Source: Cheiracanthium punctorium (taxonomy: Eukaryota; Arthropoda; Arachnida; Araneae; Cheiracanthiidae). From it: DNA of 64,000 nucleotides. This document shows, piece by piece, positions 32,331 through 46,600 of the stretch. A model generated the notes under the pieces. The model had not been told where the DNA came from. It did no database searches and worked only from the letters and a program-made list of their open reading frames with translations. The stretch covers positions 1 to 64,000 of the forward strand of contig JAWZYV010012350.1 of NCBI GenBank assembly GCA_038373885.1, written 5' to 3'. The translations under genes and the position numbers were made by a program. Positions within the stretch are counted from its first letter, which is position 1. Each line of letters opens with the position of its first letter.

Positions 32331-35180
32331 CAGTGCCGATCCTAGACCTTCGGCCCGCCCACGTGCAAATTAAAATTGGCCGCCCCTTTTCTTACAAACC
32401 AACAAAATGTTTAAATAAATTACTATCAAACACTTCTAAAAAAATGTATGGAAGTGTAAAAAGTATGGAATGGATGAAAATCAAGTTAAAGATCGTATTT
32501 TATTTTCAGAAATACAATCTACAACTACAATAAGTATTTCTGATCCTTCAAAAAATTATAACAATATTTTTCGAGCTTTCCTACAGGCAAAATCATCTAT
32601 AGCACTTGAAATGTCTATCGCCTCACAGATGTCACTTTCAATTGAAATAATAGCCAAATTTGTAGGCATTTCTTGTGAGATTGTAGATCTTATGTAATTT
32701 TTAATCAAACTTAATTTTGAAAAGCTTCTTTCACCTGAAGCAACACTGATTGGTATAGTCAAAAATATTCTGAGTGCTTTATAGATAAATTGGGAATATA
32801 GATAATTTGGGATGTTAAATCTTGACTTAATATGATTCCAAAATTTCTAATGGCTTTAACCGGCAAATATTTGGGAACAGATCTCGAAAACATAGAATTG
32901 CAACTGCATTTCACTGTGCAATTCTATACCGTCTAAGTCCCTTTCTATTTTTCCATCTTTATTTATTTGTAGTTATGTCCAAATCCATACAACTTTTTTT
33001 TTTTTTTCAAATTGTCACTATCTTCAGAGTTAAACGTTAGAAAAAAACTGAATATTGAGAAACAGCTTTCCACCAAATCGAAACGTTTACCTACTGAATT
33101 GATGGAAATATCCAAAATTTGAAAATAAAAATTAATCTTAAACTTTTTTTCAGAGTCTGTAACATCTTCATCGTGTGATTCGTGGGGAAACATACGAGAT
33201 TTTTTACTTTCACGAATTTCGGGTTCTACATTAATTTCCTGTGCAATAATAGACGATTGATTGATAAATGTGATAAAGCATTCGTCATTTCTTTTCAAAA
33301 TTAAATATGTTTTTAAATTTCTTAATGCTTCGACACATTCTGTTAAATCTATGTTCGATTGCTGCAACATTTTTGAAACAATATTTATTCTTTCTAGCAA
33401 ATCATTACTGAACATATAAATTTGAATGAACAAATTGTTTCCGTTAGAGATTTAGCTTTTATCTTTGCTACACGATCTTTTGCTTCATGTGAAAGTTGAT
33501 TCAACCCAAGGAGGATATTTTTAAGATATGTTTGCAATGGTCGTAATGCAAGTATTCGTCTCTCCCAGCGAGTATCGTTTAGCGACTTTAAATAAAAGTT
33601 TGTAATTGTATTCTTTAAAATATCCCATCTGTATACCGAAGCTGAAAAATAGTTGTATAATTCTTAAATAACATAAAAAAAATTGCAATCTCTCCACTTG
33701 ATTTAGCAGCGTCGTTAATTACTAAGTTCAGACAATGTGCCGCGCATGGTGTAAAAAATGCCCTAGGATTAATATCTAATAGTCTTTTTTGCAGACCTAT
33801 ATTTTTTCCGCGCATGTTGGCGTCATTATCGTATCCTTGTCCCCGAATGTTTTGAACATGTAGATTTAAACTAGGAAGTACATCATCTAAAACAAAATCG
33901 AACAAACCTTCCCCTGTAGTATCCTTAATTGGGTAAAATCCAACAAAATATTCGGAAATGACTGATTTTCTATATGACATGTTCACGCATCGAATTATAA
34001 TAAAAGTAATTTGTTCAGTGTGGCTAATGTCCGGTGTGCTGTCCAATATAACAGAAAAATATCTGGACTTCTGTATTATTTTTATAATCTGTTTTTTAGA
34101 AGAATCAGCTAAAAGTGCAATAATTTCAGTTTGAAAATGTTGACCTAAATAATAGGGCATACGGGTATTTTTATTCTTAGAGTTTTGGACGTTATTTATA
34201 GGTTCAAGTAAAACAGGATCGAATTTGGCTATCATTTCCACCGCTTTTAAAAAGTTTCCATTGTTTTCTTCGTATAGGTTTGAACTACTACCTCTAAAAG
34301 CTAAGTTCTGGCTAGCCAAATATTGCACAATAGCAATCATTCGTTCGATAATTGCTCTCCATCGTTTCTTTTTCAAAGAAAAGATATTTTGTTGTTCTCT
34401 ATCTATTGTGCTATTGTTGCTTAGCCGTGTTTTGAGCTCCCAAAAAGTCTTAACACATTTCATATGTTTTGCACTATTCTCGTATCTAGAAAAGAGATAC
34501 AAGAGTCAGAAGCAAGTCAGAGCAATGTTGCCAATCCCTATAACCAAGACTAATAAGCTGAATATTTTCTCCTTCAGACCCTCCAAATAATTTGCATGGA
34601 AAGCAAAATGCGGCATCTAATGAAACAGAATATAAAAGCCAAGTTCGTCTAACTTTTTCACCATTTTTCAATGAGTTGTAAACATACGAATAACTAAATC
34701 GTGTACCAGTTTCACTTGTAAAAAATTTAAAATTTTCACTTTCAGACATAAATTCCGTCTCAATTAAAAGTTCAATAGTTCTAAAAGTTAATTTGGAAGG
34801 CCAAGTACCAGCATCACTGACAAGTAAAACCAGAGGTTGTGTTTTCTTTGGATGTTCCAGGATGAGCCTCTGCGAGATCAGATTCTGCTATGTCTACATT
34901 CTCGAAAACCACGCTCTCATTCGAAGAAAAAATTACGTTATCGGGAGGTGAATCCAAACTGTCATTTGGCTCTTCTGTTGCTTGTATTTTTGCACTGCTC
35001 TCGTGGCGAACATCTTTGAATTCACCCAAATTAGTAGAGTTAGATCTTAGAAAAAAATCTTAGAAAAAAATTATATAAGGTCATTATTTTTTTATGTTGG
35101 TTGATAATCATTTCGCCGCCCCTTAAGTTTGGCCGCCCACGTGCGGTGCACCATCTTGCCCCACGCTAGGATCGGCACTG
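32331..35180 (-). mobile_element. Nearly complete hAT transposon (2.85 kb)
   Basis: Perfect 15-bp inverted termini CAGTGCCGATCCTAG and CTAGGATCGGCACTG. The duplication is GGCATACG (32323-32330) versus GGCATGCG (35181-35188), 7 of 8. Both subterminal ends carry GGCCGCCCACGTGC-type sequence. It encodes a transposase on the minus strand, listed separately. Length, domains and ends make it the most intact autonomous-type hAT in the window, though frameshifts show it is dead. Confidence 0.93.
32556..35029 (-). pseudogene. hAT transposase with TTF zinc finger and DUF4371-type core, frameshifted
   Basis: Order along the minus strand: an acidic N-terminus (35029-34814); after a frameshift near 34815, a TTF-type zinc-finger region with WPSKL, LLYSVSLDAAFCFPCKLFG and GYRDW (34803-34500); after a second break, the core (34502-33615) with LASQNLAFRGSS, YFSVILDSTPDISHTEQ, GQGYDNDANMRGK and FFTPCAAHCLNLVINDAA; then LNDTRWERRILALRPL (about 33570); a helical linker (33433-32963); and the C-terminal dimerisation block ISVASGERSFSKLSLIKNYI and TNLAIISIE (32735-32600). 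Such proteins cut and paste hAT DNA. The LDSTPD aspartate and the CAAHCLNL block are kept. At least two frameshifts are present, so this copy is not functional as read. Relatives include the ZMYM1-like hAT group. Confidence 0.88.
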
Positions 35181-35188
35181 GGCATGCG

Positions 35189-37563
35189 CGTGTATTTTGA
35201 TGAGCCATCCAAAGAGGCCTACGGATGCTCGAGTCTTCACGTATACATCAGGCATTTCTTAAGCTTCCCAGTGCTTTCAAACATTATTTAATGTAGTTTT
35301 AAGTAGTAATTGTGTTACTAATTCAAGTACGAACTCATGATTAATTTGTTTGCTATGATACATATTTGCATAAAGAAAATAGATGCATATAATTTGAAGG
35401 AAAAACAAAGTAGCGCTTACTCTCATGATTCACGATTGCTTATTTTAGTTTTAACAAGTGGATATATTTAATATACTTTAAAATAACTAAATACACAAAA
35501 GGGAAAGACATTTTTATAATGAATATTTCATGAACGTAGTAGTATTTCCTACGTTATTTTAAACAATTCAAGATTAATCTTTAACAAATGATGTATTAAA
35601 GCGCATTTCAGTGTTTTCGGGATATCCTGTATATTGGAGAAAATTGATAAAATACGCTCTATAGCGCGATCCCCGAATTAATTATTCTTTAATAAAGACA
35701 TTTCGTGTAGTATATATTATTCTTTTATCGCTTTCTCAATCGAACTTTGGAATAGCATAATGAACGCTTGTACAAAATATTAACTACATTTGAAGTTTCT
35801 GTATACACGGGCAAAAATCAATAATTTATAATTTACTGTATTTCTGCACTGTACCAGATGTAAGTCTTAATCACATAATCAAGGCATATATAACTGATAA
35901 ATAACATTTTCAACTGGCAAAATTAAATTGCCTAAATAGTATCACAACGTCATGCTTATTTACAAGAATAAAAACTACTCAAGTAATACGATTTCTGATT
36001 AAAAAAATTTATTTATAAATAACACATGAGTAATTTTTCACTAAATATGATTTACATACATATTTTTAGAATTTCTAAATACATTTTAAAAGAGTTCACT
36101 TACTTTTACATTCAGAGCAAAATGTTCGAATTTTAGGACAAATTTTCATGAAAGAAAATGGTGAAGATTCACAAAACGATTACCTACATCTAAAGTTCTT
36201 TAGTGCGACAAAAGTATAAAAAAATTGTTTTAAAATAATAAAATAATATAACATTTATAATACTTAGAATAATAAAATAGAATACTGTGACTGGGGAAAA
36301 CAGGCCTCAATGATAAACTCATTTTCAGCGATGGCAACTCATAAGCAGGCCCGTTGCTTAGCGATGGTCCCGGTCCAATTGGCGTGGGTGGAAAATGCAA
36401 AATTTTTCACAAAAAGGCGCTTTTATTATTATTTTATTAATTAAAACCGAAATTTCGGAGAAGGGGCTCCGGACCCCCTGAACCAAACCCTGGGTACGGC
36501 CCTATCTGTCAACTTTAAGTTAATAATAATAAATACCGTTTTTGGTGGTTAAATATCGGGTTTCTCTCGTTGCAATGCATTATCGGAGATGGAGGTAGAA
36601 CAAAACTATGTAAAACAGAATTTTAACATAGTATAGTCAGTGAGGCCCTCGAAACCTGCCCTTCACTCGATCGACGCTAGAACACACAATAGCGATAATC
36701 CATTTATTTCTATTAAGAAAACAATTACTAAAGGGAATTTTATAATTTTATGAACTTCATACTATTTAATAAATTGTACGTTTTTTAAAACAGTATGCCG
36801 TTTTCGAGTAGTTGATGTTTTGGCCGTTAAATTAGAGTACTTTATTGTGAATAATTAAAATAATCTTCAAGAATCGTTTAATTTTTTAAATGAAATAAGC
36901 AAACTTTTTTTAAGTAAGTTTCCGATGTACTAATAGTTCAAATATTAAAATAAAGAAGTATAAAAATAATAGTTTTATAACGTACTTTTACTGAATTAAG
37001 ATGCGTTTAGAAAATATTTATTTTGAGTTCGAGCTGTTTATCTACGAATTGAAAATGTAAATTAATAATATAAACTTGAGAATCCAATGTTTTATAACTT
37101 GTTTTAAAATTGTGTGTTGAATTTCCTCGTTTTCTAAATTTTAACAGTTAATAAATTAATCAAGGGGTATATTTTTATTAACAATTTCTCCACAGCATGT
37201 TTTTGATTATAATTGATCTTTTTTTTCCTCAAAAAAGAGAGATTTGATGAAATATTTAAACAGAATCTCATCTTCTGTGCTTCCGGTGTTTTCACGGGAA
37301 TGGGCAAACGTGGACTTTATTTACTTATTTATTTTTTTTTTTTATTCAAGTTCCAGTGATTCAGCTGGTTGGTTGATTTTCTGGGGTTTGTGACATCATG
37401 CGCCAGCTATTGATAGCGCATGAGTAGAGGTTTCGCATTTTCGGTGCTCAAGTAAACTGTGCCAGAAATAAGAACCCTTGGGGCTGCTGTCTAAATATTA
37501 TAGGTTCTTTATGTGTCTTTTCAGGAATTTAAATTATTAGATGATAAAAATATTAATTGTAAT
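35189..37563. other. VAP: AT-rich region upstream of the first visible VAP coding exon
   Basis: No protein-coding gene is recognised. A short MITE-like patch ending CCCTGGGTACGGCCCTA lies at about 36440-36506. A possible splice acceptor, TCTTTTCAG, ends at 37523, so the first coding exon may start there with some 5' untranslated sequence. No clear core promoter could be picked out by eye, and the transcription start may lie upstream of or within this stretch. Confidence 0.4.
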
Positions 37564-37621
37564 ATGATGAAGCAAGAACAAGTATTGATTTTAGAACCTG
37601 CCTCAGAGCTTCATTTTGTAG
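37564..37621 (+). CDS. VAP: VAP exon 1 (coding part): start of MSP domain
   Basis: Encodes [19 protein letters not shown] plus the first base of a Gly codon. The only donor that keeps the MSP frame into exon 2 is G|GCAAGT at 37621/37622, a GC donor with otherwise strong consensus. GT alternatives at 37618 and 37626 put exon 2 out of frame. Confidence 0.8.
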
Positions 37622-40600
37622 GCAAGTTGTAAATTTTGATTAGAAGCCATATTGAGTAGTCTTAAAATATTTACTGATAAAAAAACGCCTTTTCGATGTA
37701 TAATTTATATGAATTCCTTTTGTTTACTTAAATATGTATTCTTTGTTTTCTTTTTCTCATTACTTTAAAGGACTAGGCACTTCATGGCTATCTTGTTTAG
37801 CTACTCCACATATTTCAACAACAGTTTTATTTTACTTTAAATAAGTTCCGCAGTGAGCATTCTTTTACTGATGATAAACAACGTGATTTCAAATTTTATA
37901 TCTATTTTTTCTATTAAAACTAATCTGCGATTTTCCCTGTATTGGTGACTCATGTACTAAACTTGTAAACACCTTTCAATGAAATAATTTTTCCTCGTAC
38001 GTTGACAAATTCATTGTGTGTTCCTCGTTTTGTTTTAAGTTTGTATAAAACTCAATGTTTTACTTCTTGTCACTTAATTCTAGTGCTACTGGATAATATG
38101 TATTATAATTTTCCAAATAAAGGTCCCTTTACTGACGTGGTAACTTCATATTTAAAGTTGACGAACCCATTAGAGCGGCCAGTATGCTTCAAAGTGAAAA
38201 CTACTGCTCCCAAAAAGTATTGTGTTCGACCTAATAGTGGAATCTTAAAGCCCAAACAAAAAACAACTGTAGCTGGTAAGTAAAATTTTAAATGGTATGG
38301 ATAAGAGATCATGATAGTTAGTTAAATATTTGTCTCTCTGGAACTCATAAAATTTACTTTTTGTAGTCATGTACTGAATTTTCTGGGTCTGTTTTCAATA
38401 ATTCTAGAAAATAATGAAAACACTTGTTAAAGAGGGTCTACCTACTACTGTCTTAGAAAAGCAGAATTTGGAGACTTGTAAGAAGATGAGTAAAACACAC
38501 CCGCATATAATATTTCCACACTTGATGGATAAATTTAATTCTAAATGAATCATTATAAAGTAACTTAACATTAATGAAAATTCTGATAACTTGCGTATCA
38601 AGACGGACACCAGCAATGCTTGGTGTTTTTTTAGTCGCCAATGCACGAAACACTACAAATTTGTTTTAAAAATCTAGAGTAACAACAACCTGTAGAGAAA
38701 TAACAACCTGTTTTAATTCGAAAGTTTCCTTATGTACAAACGTATTTAAAACTGACACATGAATATTACAACATTCTCACTTTACACCGAAGTCCGTTTT
38801 TAATACGTTTGTTCCCGTATTGCATATATGTATTTTAACTGACACATGAATATTAAAGATACTTCTATTTTCACTTTACATCGAAGTCGTTGTAATACGC
38901 CACATGCGTATTACAACGGACTTACATATCATATGCATAATCAATTTAAATAAAAATCTATGTTTACCTTTAATTCAATAAGAATCTCACAAATCATCTT
39001 CATAATCTCAAATAAGTCCGTGTGTACAAAAATGTCTGTGTTTAATGAGATGTATGATGAAGGGTTATCTCCGTCAAACATTTTTCACTCTTGGCAAATT
39101 AGCACATATTTGGCGCAATTCATTCCAAATGAAAACTAGTGTCCATTTTAGTACGTAAGTACCAAAATTTTGTTAGATTATTTAGTTTATCCTTAAGAAT
39201 TCACCACAAAAAAATCAGTTAATGAAAGTTAAATTTGAATATTTACATTTCAAGAGGCAGATACTGCAACTGCTGCTGAAACAACCTTGTAATTATAAAT
39301 ACCTGAAATACTTCTAGAAAGAGGCCTATTATTTAATTAAATATGTCACTGTCATTTTTCTTGGAATATTCCATTTTGTCTGTAATATGTGGAGAAACAA
39401 AGGTACTTGCATATTAATGCCACTGCAGCTACGAATTTGGTGATTTTTAAGTGTCTCCAATCTATACCTAAAATTTTTGTGACGAATCATAAAATAAAAC
39501 ACTTTATTTAAAATCAAAACAGTTTCAAAATTCAAAACACTTTATTTAATATCAAAGTAGTCAATCGGATTTTGGTGGAAAATGGGCCGATATAGAGTTT
39601 AGCATAGATTCAAAACAGTCTCTATTTTCTTTCACCTGATGCTGTTGCCATATGATCTCTGATAAATATGATTCCAATTGATGTCTCGCTGTCCCTCTGT
39701 CTCTTGTTCCTCCACTTAGCACTGCCCCACATTCTCTCAACTGTTTGTGTATGAACTCCTGCATCAGGATCAATAAAATTGTACTGATGATTAACTAGCA
39801 TGTAGGAATCTTTCTATTCTATTTGTATGGTAACCTTTCCAACTATCAGAATAAATTGTGCTACCATCTGCAATGTTTTCAATAATTTTATCAAGAAGAG
39901 TAGAGCCAGTTCTATCAGGAACAGTGACAAGAAACTAATCTTTTGTTTGTCTATATATGCCACCAAAGACCCACTATATGTGTAATACTCGACCACAATT
40001 ATTTTTACGTTTATTAAACAAACTTTCATCAATTTCCACAATGCAATCTGGTCCACCTAACTTCTTGTTTGGTTTATTCTCCAAATCCAAGACACATAAT
40101 TCACGCACGTAATTATTCCACTCTATAACAGTTTTATCCTATAAATCAAGTTGCTTTTCACAAAATTTAATCGACTTCAACTCCTCGCACCAGCAGTATA
40201 AGAATCTCACAGCTGAACAAAATGGAATTCTCCTACCCTCATACCAGTTGTCTTTTCTACACTTGCTGATCATACTGTCTTAAATTAAATTTCCAAAACG
40301 TACCTTTACCAAAATAAAGGTTCATGTCATGGAAATTGGTACATTTTTTTTTTTTTTGTTTTTTGTTTTGGTAAAATATTTCACTCCTGAAAAAATAAAA
40401 TTGTATCTTGTTCTGTTTTTGGCAAATCCCAAATATACGCATTTTTGTAGTACTAAAAAATGGCGTCAAAAATCTGCAAACAACAAGGCATCAAGCACGG
40501 ACTTTCATACAGGACAATCATCAAAGCATTGTGAAAGAACTAAATGAAATTTGCCTGTAAGATGGCGCTGTTAGTCGTACCCATTAATTCTTTGTACTCT

Positions 40601-43600
40601 GAATGTGTGTGCTCATAATAGATTGAGGTGGAAGAGCTGTTTATGCTTTGCGTTGTCAGAGGGTGCCAGAGTGCTAATCATTAAAATGCAGTGGAGTATT
40701 TTCCTTTGAGAGGCTGACTCAATTTTGCCAGTCTACGGCAACAGCTACTGGAGTTGGTGGTTACCAACCATTTTGCACAATCAACAAAGCAAAGTCAATT
40801 AATTTTAACAAATTAAAACTCTGTGCAAATTACACTAACAAAAACATATAAACATCAAATTCATTACAAAATAATTCAAAAATCACTAACTATGGTGCAT
40901 ATTTAACCTAAAAAACATCTGCAAATTCAGCAACAGCTAATTTAAAAGGAACAAACAGTAGACTGTTTTTAACCTAAAAACACTATGGTGGATTAAGCAA
41001 CCTAGCTGTACAGCTAGGTTGCTTAATCCCAGGCCTAGCCTAGGCAAGGCAAACACTGGTCCATTTTTAACTAAAAAAAAAAAAAAATGATGGATTAAAC
41101 AACCTAATAGTACAGTTGATCTAGTCAGAATCTACTTATGTAAAACAATGTATGTAGTACTAAAAATGACAATATTTCTAATCTGCTAATGGCAACAACT
41201 AGATGTAAACAATAACACATGCACAAAATCAAAATTAACAGTTCAATGATGTCAAATAAAGCAAGCATATTTGTTAAGAGCTATTTTTACTTTTGCAGTC
41301 GCTAGATTACAAAATGACAATAATGCGCATGTGAAAATGCAAGATCTTTTGGATATTTTCACAGCTATTTTTGACATGTTTATTGCAATGGGTTAAAGCA
41401 CATATTAGCCATTTCCTGTCTTTGTTAAATATTATTGTAACCAAGGATCAGGGTTAGAAATAAGCAGTCGTTAGTTGTATTTTGCACCCAGAAATTAAGT
41501 TTGACGACCATGAAATAATACCTGGTCGTCATTTTTGACGTCTAACTTAAAAAAAAAAAATCCTAGCAAAGCATACTGATCAACAGCAATTGCTATAACA
41601 TGCCTGACACATTCGGAATTTTACGAAAGGCTTATCACCAATCATCCTTCAAACCATATTTTTTGTTTTCTAAGCAGTGCGCATAGTCTTTTGTCCTTCA
41701 AAAATATTTCCACTTTGAATATTGTAAAAAAAAAAATTAAGAGCTAAAATATTTTTGTGGCATAATACAGGTCTGCTCCAAGCCTATTTGCCACCATCGT
41801 GCAAATGTCTAATGAGAGCTTGATATGAGATAAACGGCATATCCTTGATTGGTTCGAAAGAGGGGGGGGGGCAAAACCTGAATACCAATTCAGAATTACT
41901 TGGGAGTCATTATCATCAGAAATCTCATTTATCTAGGTTAATTTATCTGATTTTGAGACCCCAGGCTAATGCCCCGCTTACCCATGTGATAGTGAGCCTC
42001 TGTTTTTGCCATAAATATAATGAAATGTTACATTTTTTTTCATGAAAATTATTTTTTTCCCTGGGTTTCTTTTGTTTGCTTGTTTCCTTTTTTCCCCCTT
42101 TAAGGGTAGAATTCAGCGCCTTTTTATTTTGGCGATGGCACATGCCGCATGACTTTGCGTGTATGGATGGCACAGAGAGCCTGCATAGGACGCAGAATTT
42201 TATAAAAGAATAGTATTTTGCAGCTCCAACTTTTTTTTTAATATTGCAGTAATTTTATTATTATTAATTCGTTTGCAGCATTTTCCTGCATTTAACATTG
42301 TACATATTTACTTTCCTACTTTACCATGTATATATTTAGTAAACAAACTTTAATCAGTATTCGTACTTGGCTATGATTTGATATTTGAATGACTACACTA
42401 AATAATTTCAAAATTACGCCTAAGTAGATCATTTTGGCAACTAAGATAAAGTGAGGTGCCAATGGCACCCAAATATTTTAATATCTTAATTTCTAACCCT
42501 GCCAAGGATACAATTAAATAATGCAACCACACAACATAAACACCAGGTTGTTAACTTCGGCACATTAACACTGGTATTAATAAACTAAAAATATACGAAT
42601 TAATTGAACAATGAAGCTCATGAATAGTACAGCACCACACTAATTTGAGAAAGCCTGTAGCTTATGCAATTAAGAAATATTTTTGCAGGAATTTGTATAA
42701 CACGTTATCACCCAATACAGTAATTCTATAATCATTTTATGAATGGAAATGTTACTAATTGTCTTTTTATACATTAAAATGTTAGTGCTTGGCATTGCCA
42801 CCATGGCACCATTGACTTTGATGATGATACCCAAAATTTGTAGGAACCCTAACCTAAATAAGTTTAATTAGAATACTGTTAAAACTAAGAAACATGATTT
42901 TCATTGAAATGAGTAATAATTTGGCCAACACTGCATTGAATATAAAAACCAATAAGGTATAGGGTGGCAAAGCTGGCCTCCTTGGTGGCTAGTGATTAGA
43001 AAAGCACATAAATAGCACTAATAAAACCATAGAAACATCAAATATCAATTTAAAATTCACATTAAAACCTTAAAGAATGCAAAGATTCATTAAAAAGGCA
43101 GCACTTACCTTTATTTTTGTAATTAACTACCCAGAAATGCCCCTTCACTCACCGGCATAACGTAAAACCATCACACTTTCTTTTATTTAGTTTTATATTC
43201 ACACCACATTTCTAACAAACACACACTTCCTTTTCATACAATGAAATATTTTATTTCTTTCCATCTATAACATGAAAAAATGTAAAATTCCAAACATTCC
43301 TACCTTCTTCCAAACTGATGGCAAACTACAATATACACGTGATATGCCTTTATATTACCAGTCAAAACATCCACTGACTGGGTATTTCACTTACGCCATT
43401 CATTGCCTGAGGATTGCGCCAGAATTATCACCAAACAAAAACATAAACAAAGCTATCAAAATATAAACAGCACCGTCTTCTCTGTACAGTCCGTTAAATT
43501 ATTAATATTTTTTAAGTAAAAATAAATTTACATAATACAAATCTAAAATATGAATTTTAATTGTGAAATATTCATATGCTGTTCCCCAGCTTAACCTGTC

Positions 43601-46600
43601 AAAGCCCAATTTCCCCCCCTTATTATTTTTGTTCATTACCTGTCTTAGGGTAGCATGAAACATTTTTCCTTCTTTTTATTTAAATTTTTAAATTATGTTA
43701 GTCAAAAACTGCTGATGTCGGTACTGCTAAGACATTACACTATACAATAAAAAAGAATATTTAAGGTAATAATTGTTGGCATCAAGTGGTACTGCTAATA
43801 CTTCCCAGGTTAAGCATGCCCATGTATGCAAGCATGCATATACATTAACTGAACAAATCCATTAGAAAAATAGAGGCGAGGATAGAAAGCAAATGGGATA
43901 TTTACAGGATGTGGACAGTTTTGGAATCAAAGGAAACCGTAGCCATAAACAAGCAATTTTGTTTTCAATTAAAGAAAATTAATAATGGTCCTTTGATACT
44001 TAAAAATTGCTTTTCTTCTCTTTAGATTGGAGCCCAGCACAAGGCTGGAGCCAGAAAAAAATTCAAGTTAAAAAAATTCATTCAAAAATCAAGTTCAAGG
44101 AGGGGGAATATGCAGCACTGTGAGGGTGTGTGTGTGTGTGTGTGTGGGGGGGTGTTTCGTTGTCACCGGCATAACGGGGCAGTGCTAGGAGCTGCCCCCG
44201 TCATCAGCCATGCCATAACTGGTCTGCTATTTTAATTCTCTTATGGTGCTTTTATACAGTAATTTTGGTAGTTTCGACTGAGATTATATGAGCCTCATGT
44301 AAACACGACAGTTACTGGAGCATACCTGCCACCAAGCCCCAGTGACTGCTGCCAACCATTTTGCATGATCAGCAAAGCAACTCAAATAATCTTAACAAAT
44401 TAAAATTGCACGTAAATTAGACTAACAAAAACAGATAAAAAGATCAAATTCATTACAAAATAATTCAAAAATCTTCAATCAATAGTTCATATCTAACTTT
44501 TTAAAAAGTCTGCAAATTCAGCAACTCCCTAAATAGCTAATTTAAACTGAACAAACAGTAAACGGTTTTTAATCCAAAAGATCATTGGTGGATTAAACAG
44601 TTGTACAGCTAATGTAAACTGGACAAACACTGGCCCATTTTTAACTCAAAAAAACTTCGGTAGATTAAGCAACCTAGCTAAACCCCTAATCTAAATTCCG
44701 CATGATTAGAATAGTACAAAATAATAAAAAAAAAGGCATTACAACACTAATTATCACTTTAAGAGTGATAAAAAAAACTAAGTGAATTCAAAAATTCATT
44801 TAAAAAAAGCTCTTACCTTTATTGTTCACTTCACCCTTCCAGAAATCTCCCTTACACAATCTTCTCTCGTCGGCTTAATGTAACATCAACACCCCAGTCA
44901 ACATGCTTTCTTTTATTTAGTTTTGTATTCACACCACATTTCTAACAAACGCACACATTTCCTTCCCATATAGTGCATATTTCATTCCTTTCCATCCATA
45001 ACATGAAAAAATTTCAAATTCCAATCCAAGCATCTATTCTACCTAACTGCCTATAAAGTCAAACGAAATACACACATGTCTTTATGGTTACCAGTCAAAA
45101 CATCCCTTGGCAGCATTCTACCCTGGCGTCATCCATCGCCCGATGATTGCGTCAAATTTATTAACAGATCGAAATGTAAACTAACAATGATGTACCATCT
45201 TCTCGATCTAGTCCATAATTTTTATGCTTGTTTGCCATTTTTTTAAAGTTGTGTAATGAATATGTTTAGTTTTCAATTACATTTTTTATTTTAAAAAATT
45301 GTGCTTTTTTTATGTTATTTTATGGAATAGTTTGACCTAGAAATCCTCTGTTAGAAAGTGACAATGTCTTTGAAGCTCTTTCAAAAGGGGAAAAAAAAAA
45401 AAAAAAAAAAAAATCAGTGTTTCCTGCCAGTTAAATTTTCTTCAGGAAATTGACCCGGCTGCAAAAAAAAGATTGTCGTCCATGTTTTAAACCAACGTGG
45501 GGGGCATAGAAGAATTTCAAGGGAGGCATAAATTTAGAAAAAAATAAAATGTAAAACTAACTCTTAATTTACTCAATTTTAGGTCACTATATATCCGTAT
45601 CATAATTACGACTTATGAATACAAACATGATAATTATCTTATGCAATAATTATCATATTTGTAAAAACACGGTAACTATCACGTATATGGCGAAACTGCA
45701 AGAACTTGAACACTTCCAAGCTCTAATACTTTCCCTTTGTTATGAATTTTTCACTTTCTCCTTTCAAATTCTTTTGTGCATTTTCCCTTTTTCTTGACAT
45801 ATGCTTACCAGCGTCGTCTAATTAAAATGATTTATCTGTGGGTGAGCGTAGTAAGTGCAAGTTTCCATTTTTTGCAGGGATTCTTGATACCTCTGTTATT
45901 TGTTTTGATTAGGGATGCACCGAATATTCGGTTGGTATTTGGTATACTGCCTATTCGGCAGACAAATCAATATTCGATTCGGTCAAATACTTTAATATTC
46001 GGCAACCGAATAGTAAGCAAATTTAAGTATTCGACAATTGGTAAACAAATACTGTTTTAATGTCATAAATTAAAGTTATACCCTATGTTTAACCCTGCTT
46101 CATGCGTATAGTACCACAGTACTAAATTAATTCAAGTTGTTACTTACTAAAATCACAATCAAATTGGTTTTAAAGTAAGAGAAAATACTCAGATTTTAAA
46201 TTTTATTGATGTTCAATTTTTCTTAAATCTTATGGCACATCACAATAATTAATCTTACTGTTAATAACTCATTTAAATATGATAAGGTAACCAGGGGGGG
46301 GGGAGACTCATAACATTAAGTGTTCATAAATGTGTTTGTCAGTCCTCTATCTCTGGTGCTCAGGTCCCTGGACTAACAGAGGCTGCCTTTTTCCTCCGTC
46401 CATGAGTTATGTCGCCCATCGTAGATCTCGTCTAGCAATAGCTGGGACACGGAGATAAGCAACAACAACAACATACATGTGTGAAGTCAATTAACTGCTA
46501 ATTTTTTTTTAATAAAACATGCAGGTAAAAAAAAAATTATCATGATTTCACAAATATTTAAAAAAAAATATTAATATATAAAGGAAACACCTGGATATTA

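Noticed and set aside
34225..34590. 121-codon + strand open frame
   Set aside because: It is the antisense shadow of the hAT transposase core.
39814..40056. 80-codon minus-strand open frame
   Set aside because: Shifted register of the Merlin transposase; the true register contains [12 protein letters not shown] and SDSWKGY with stops.
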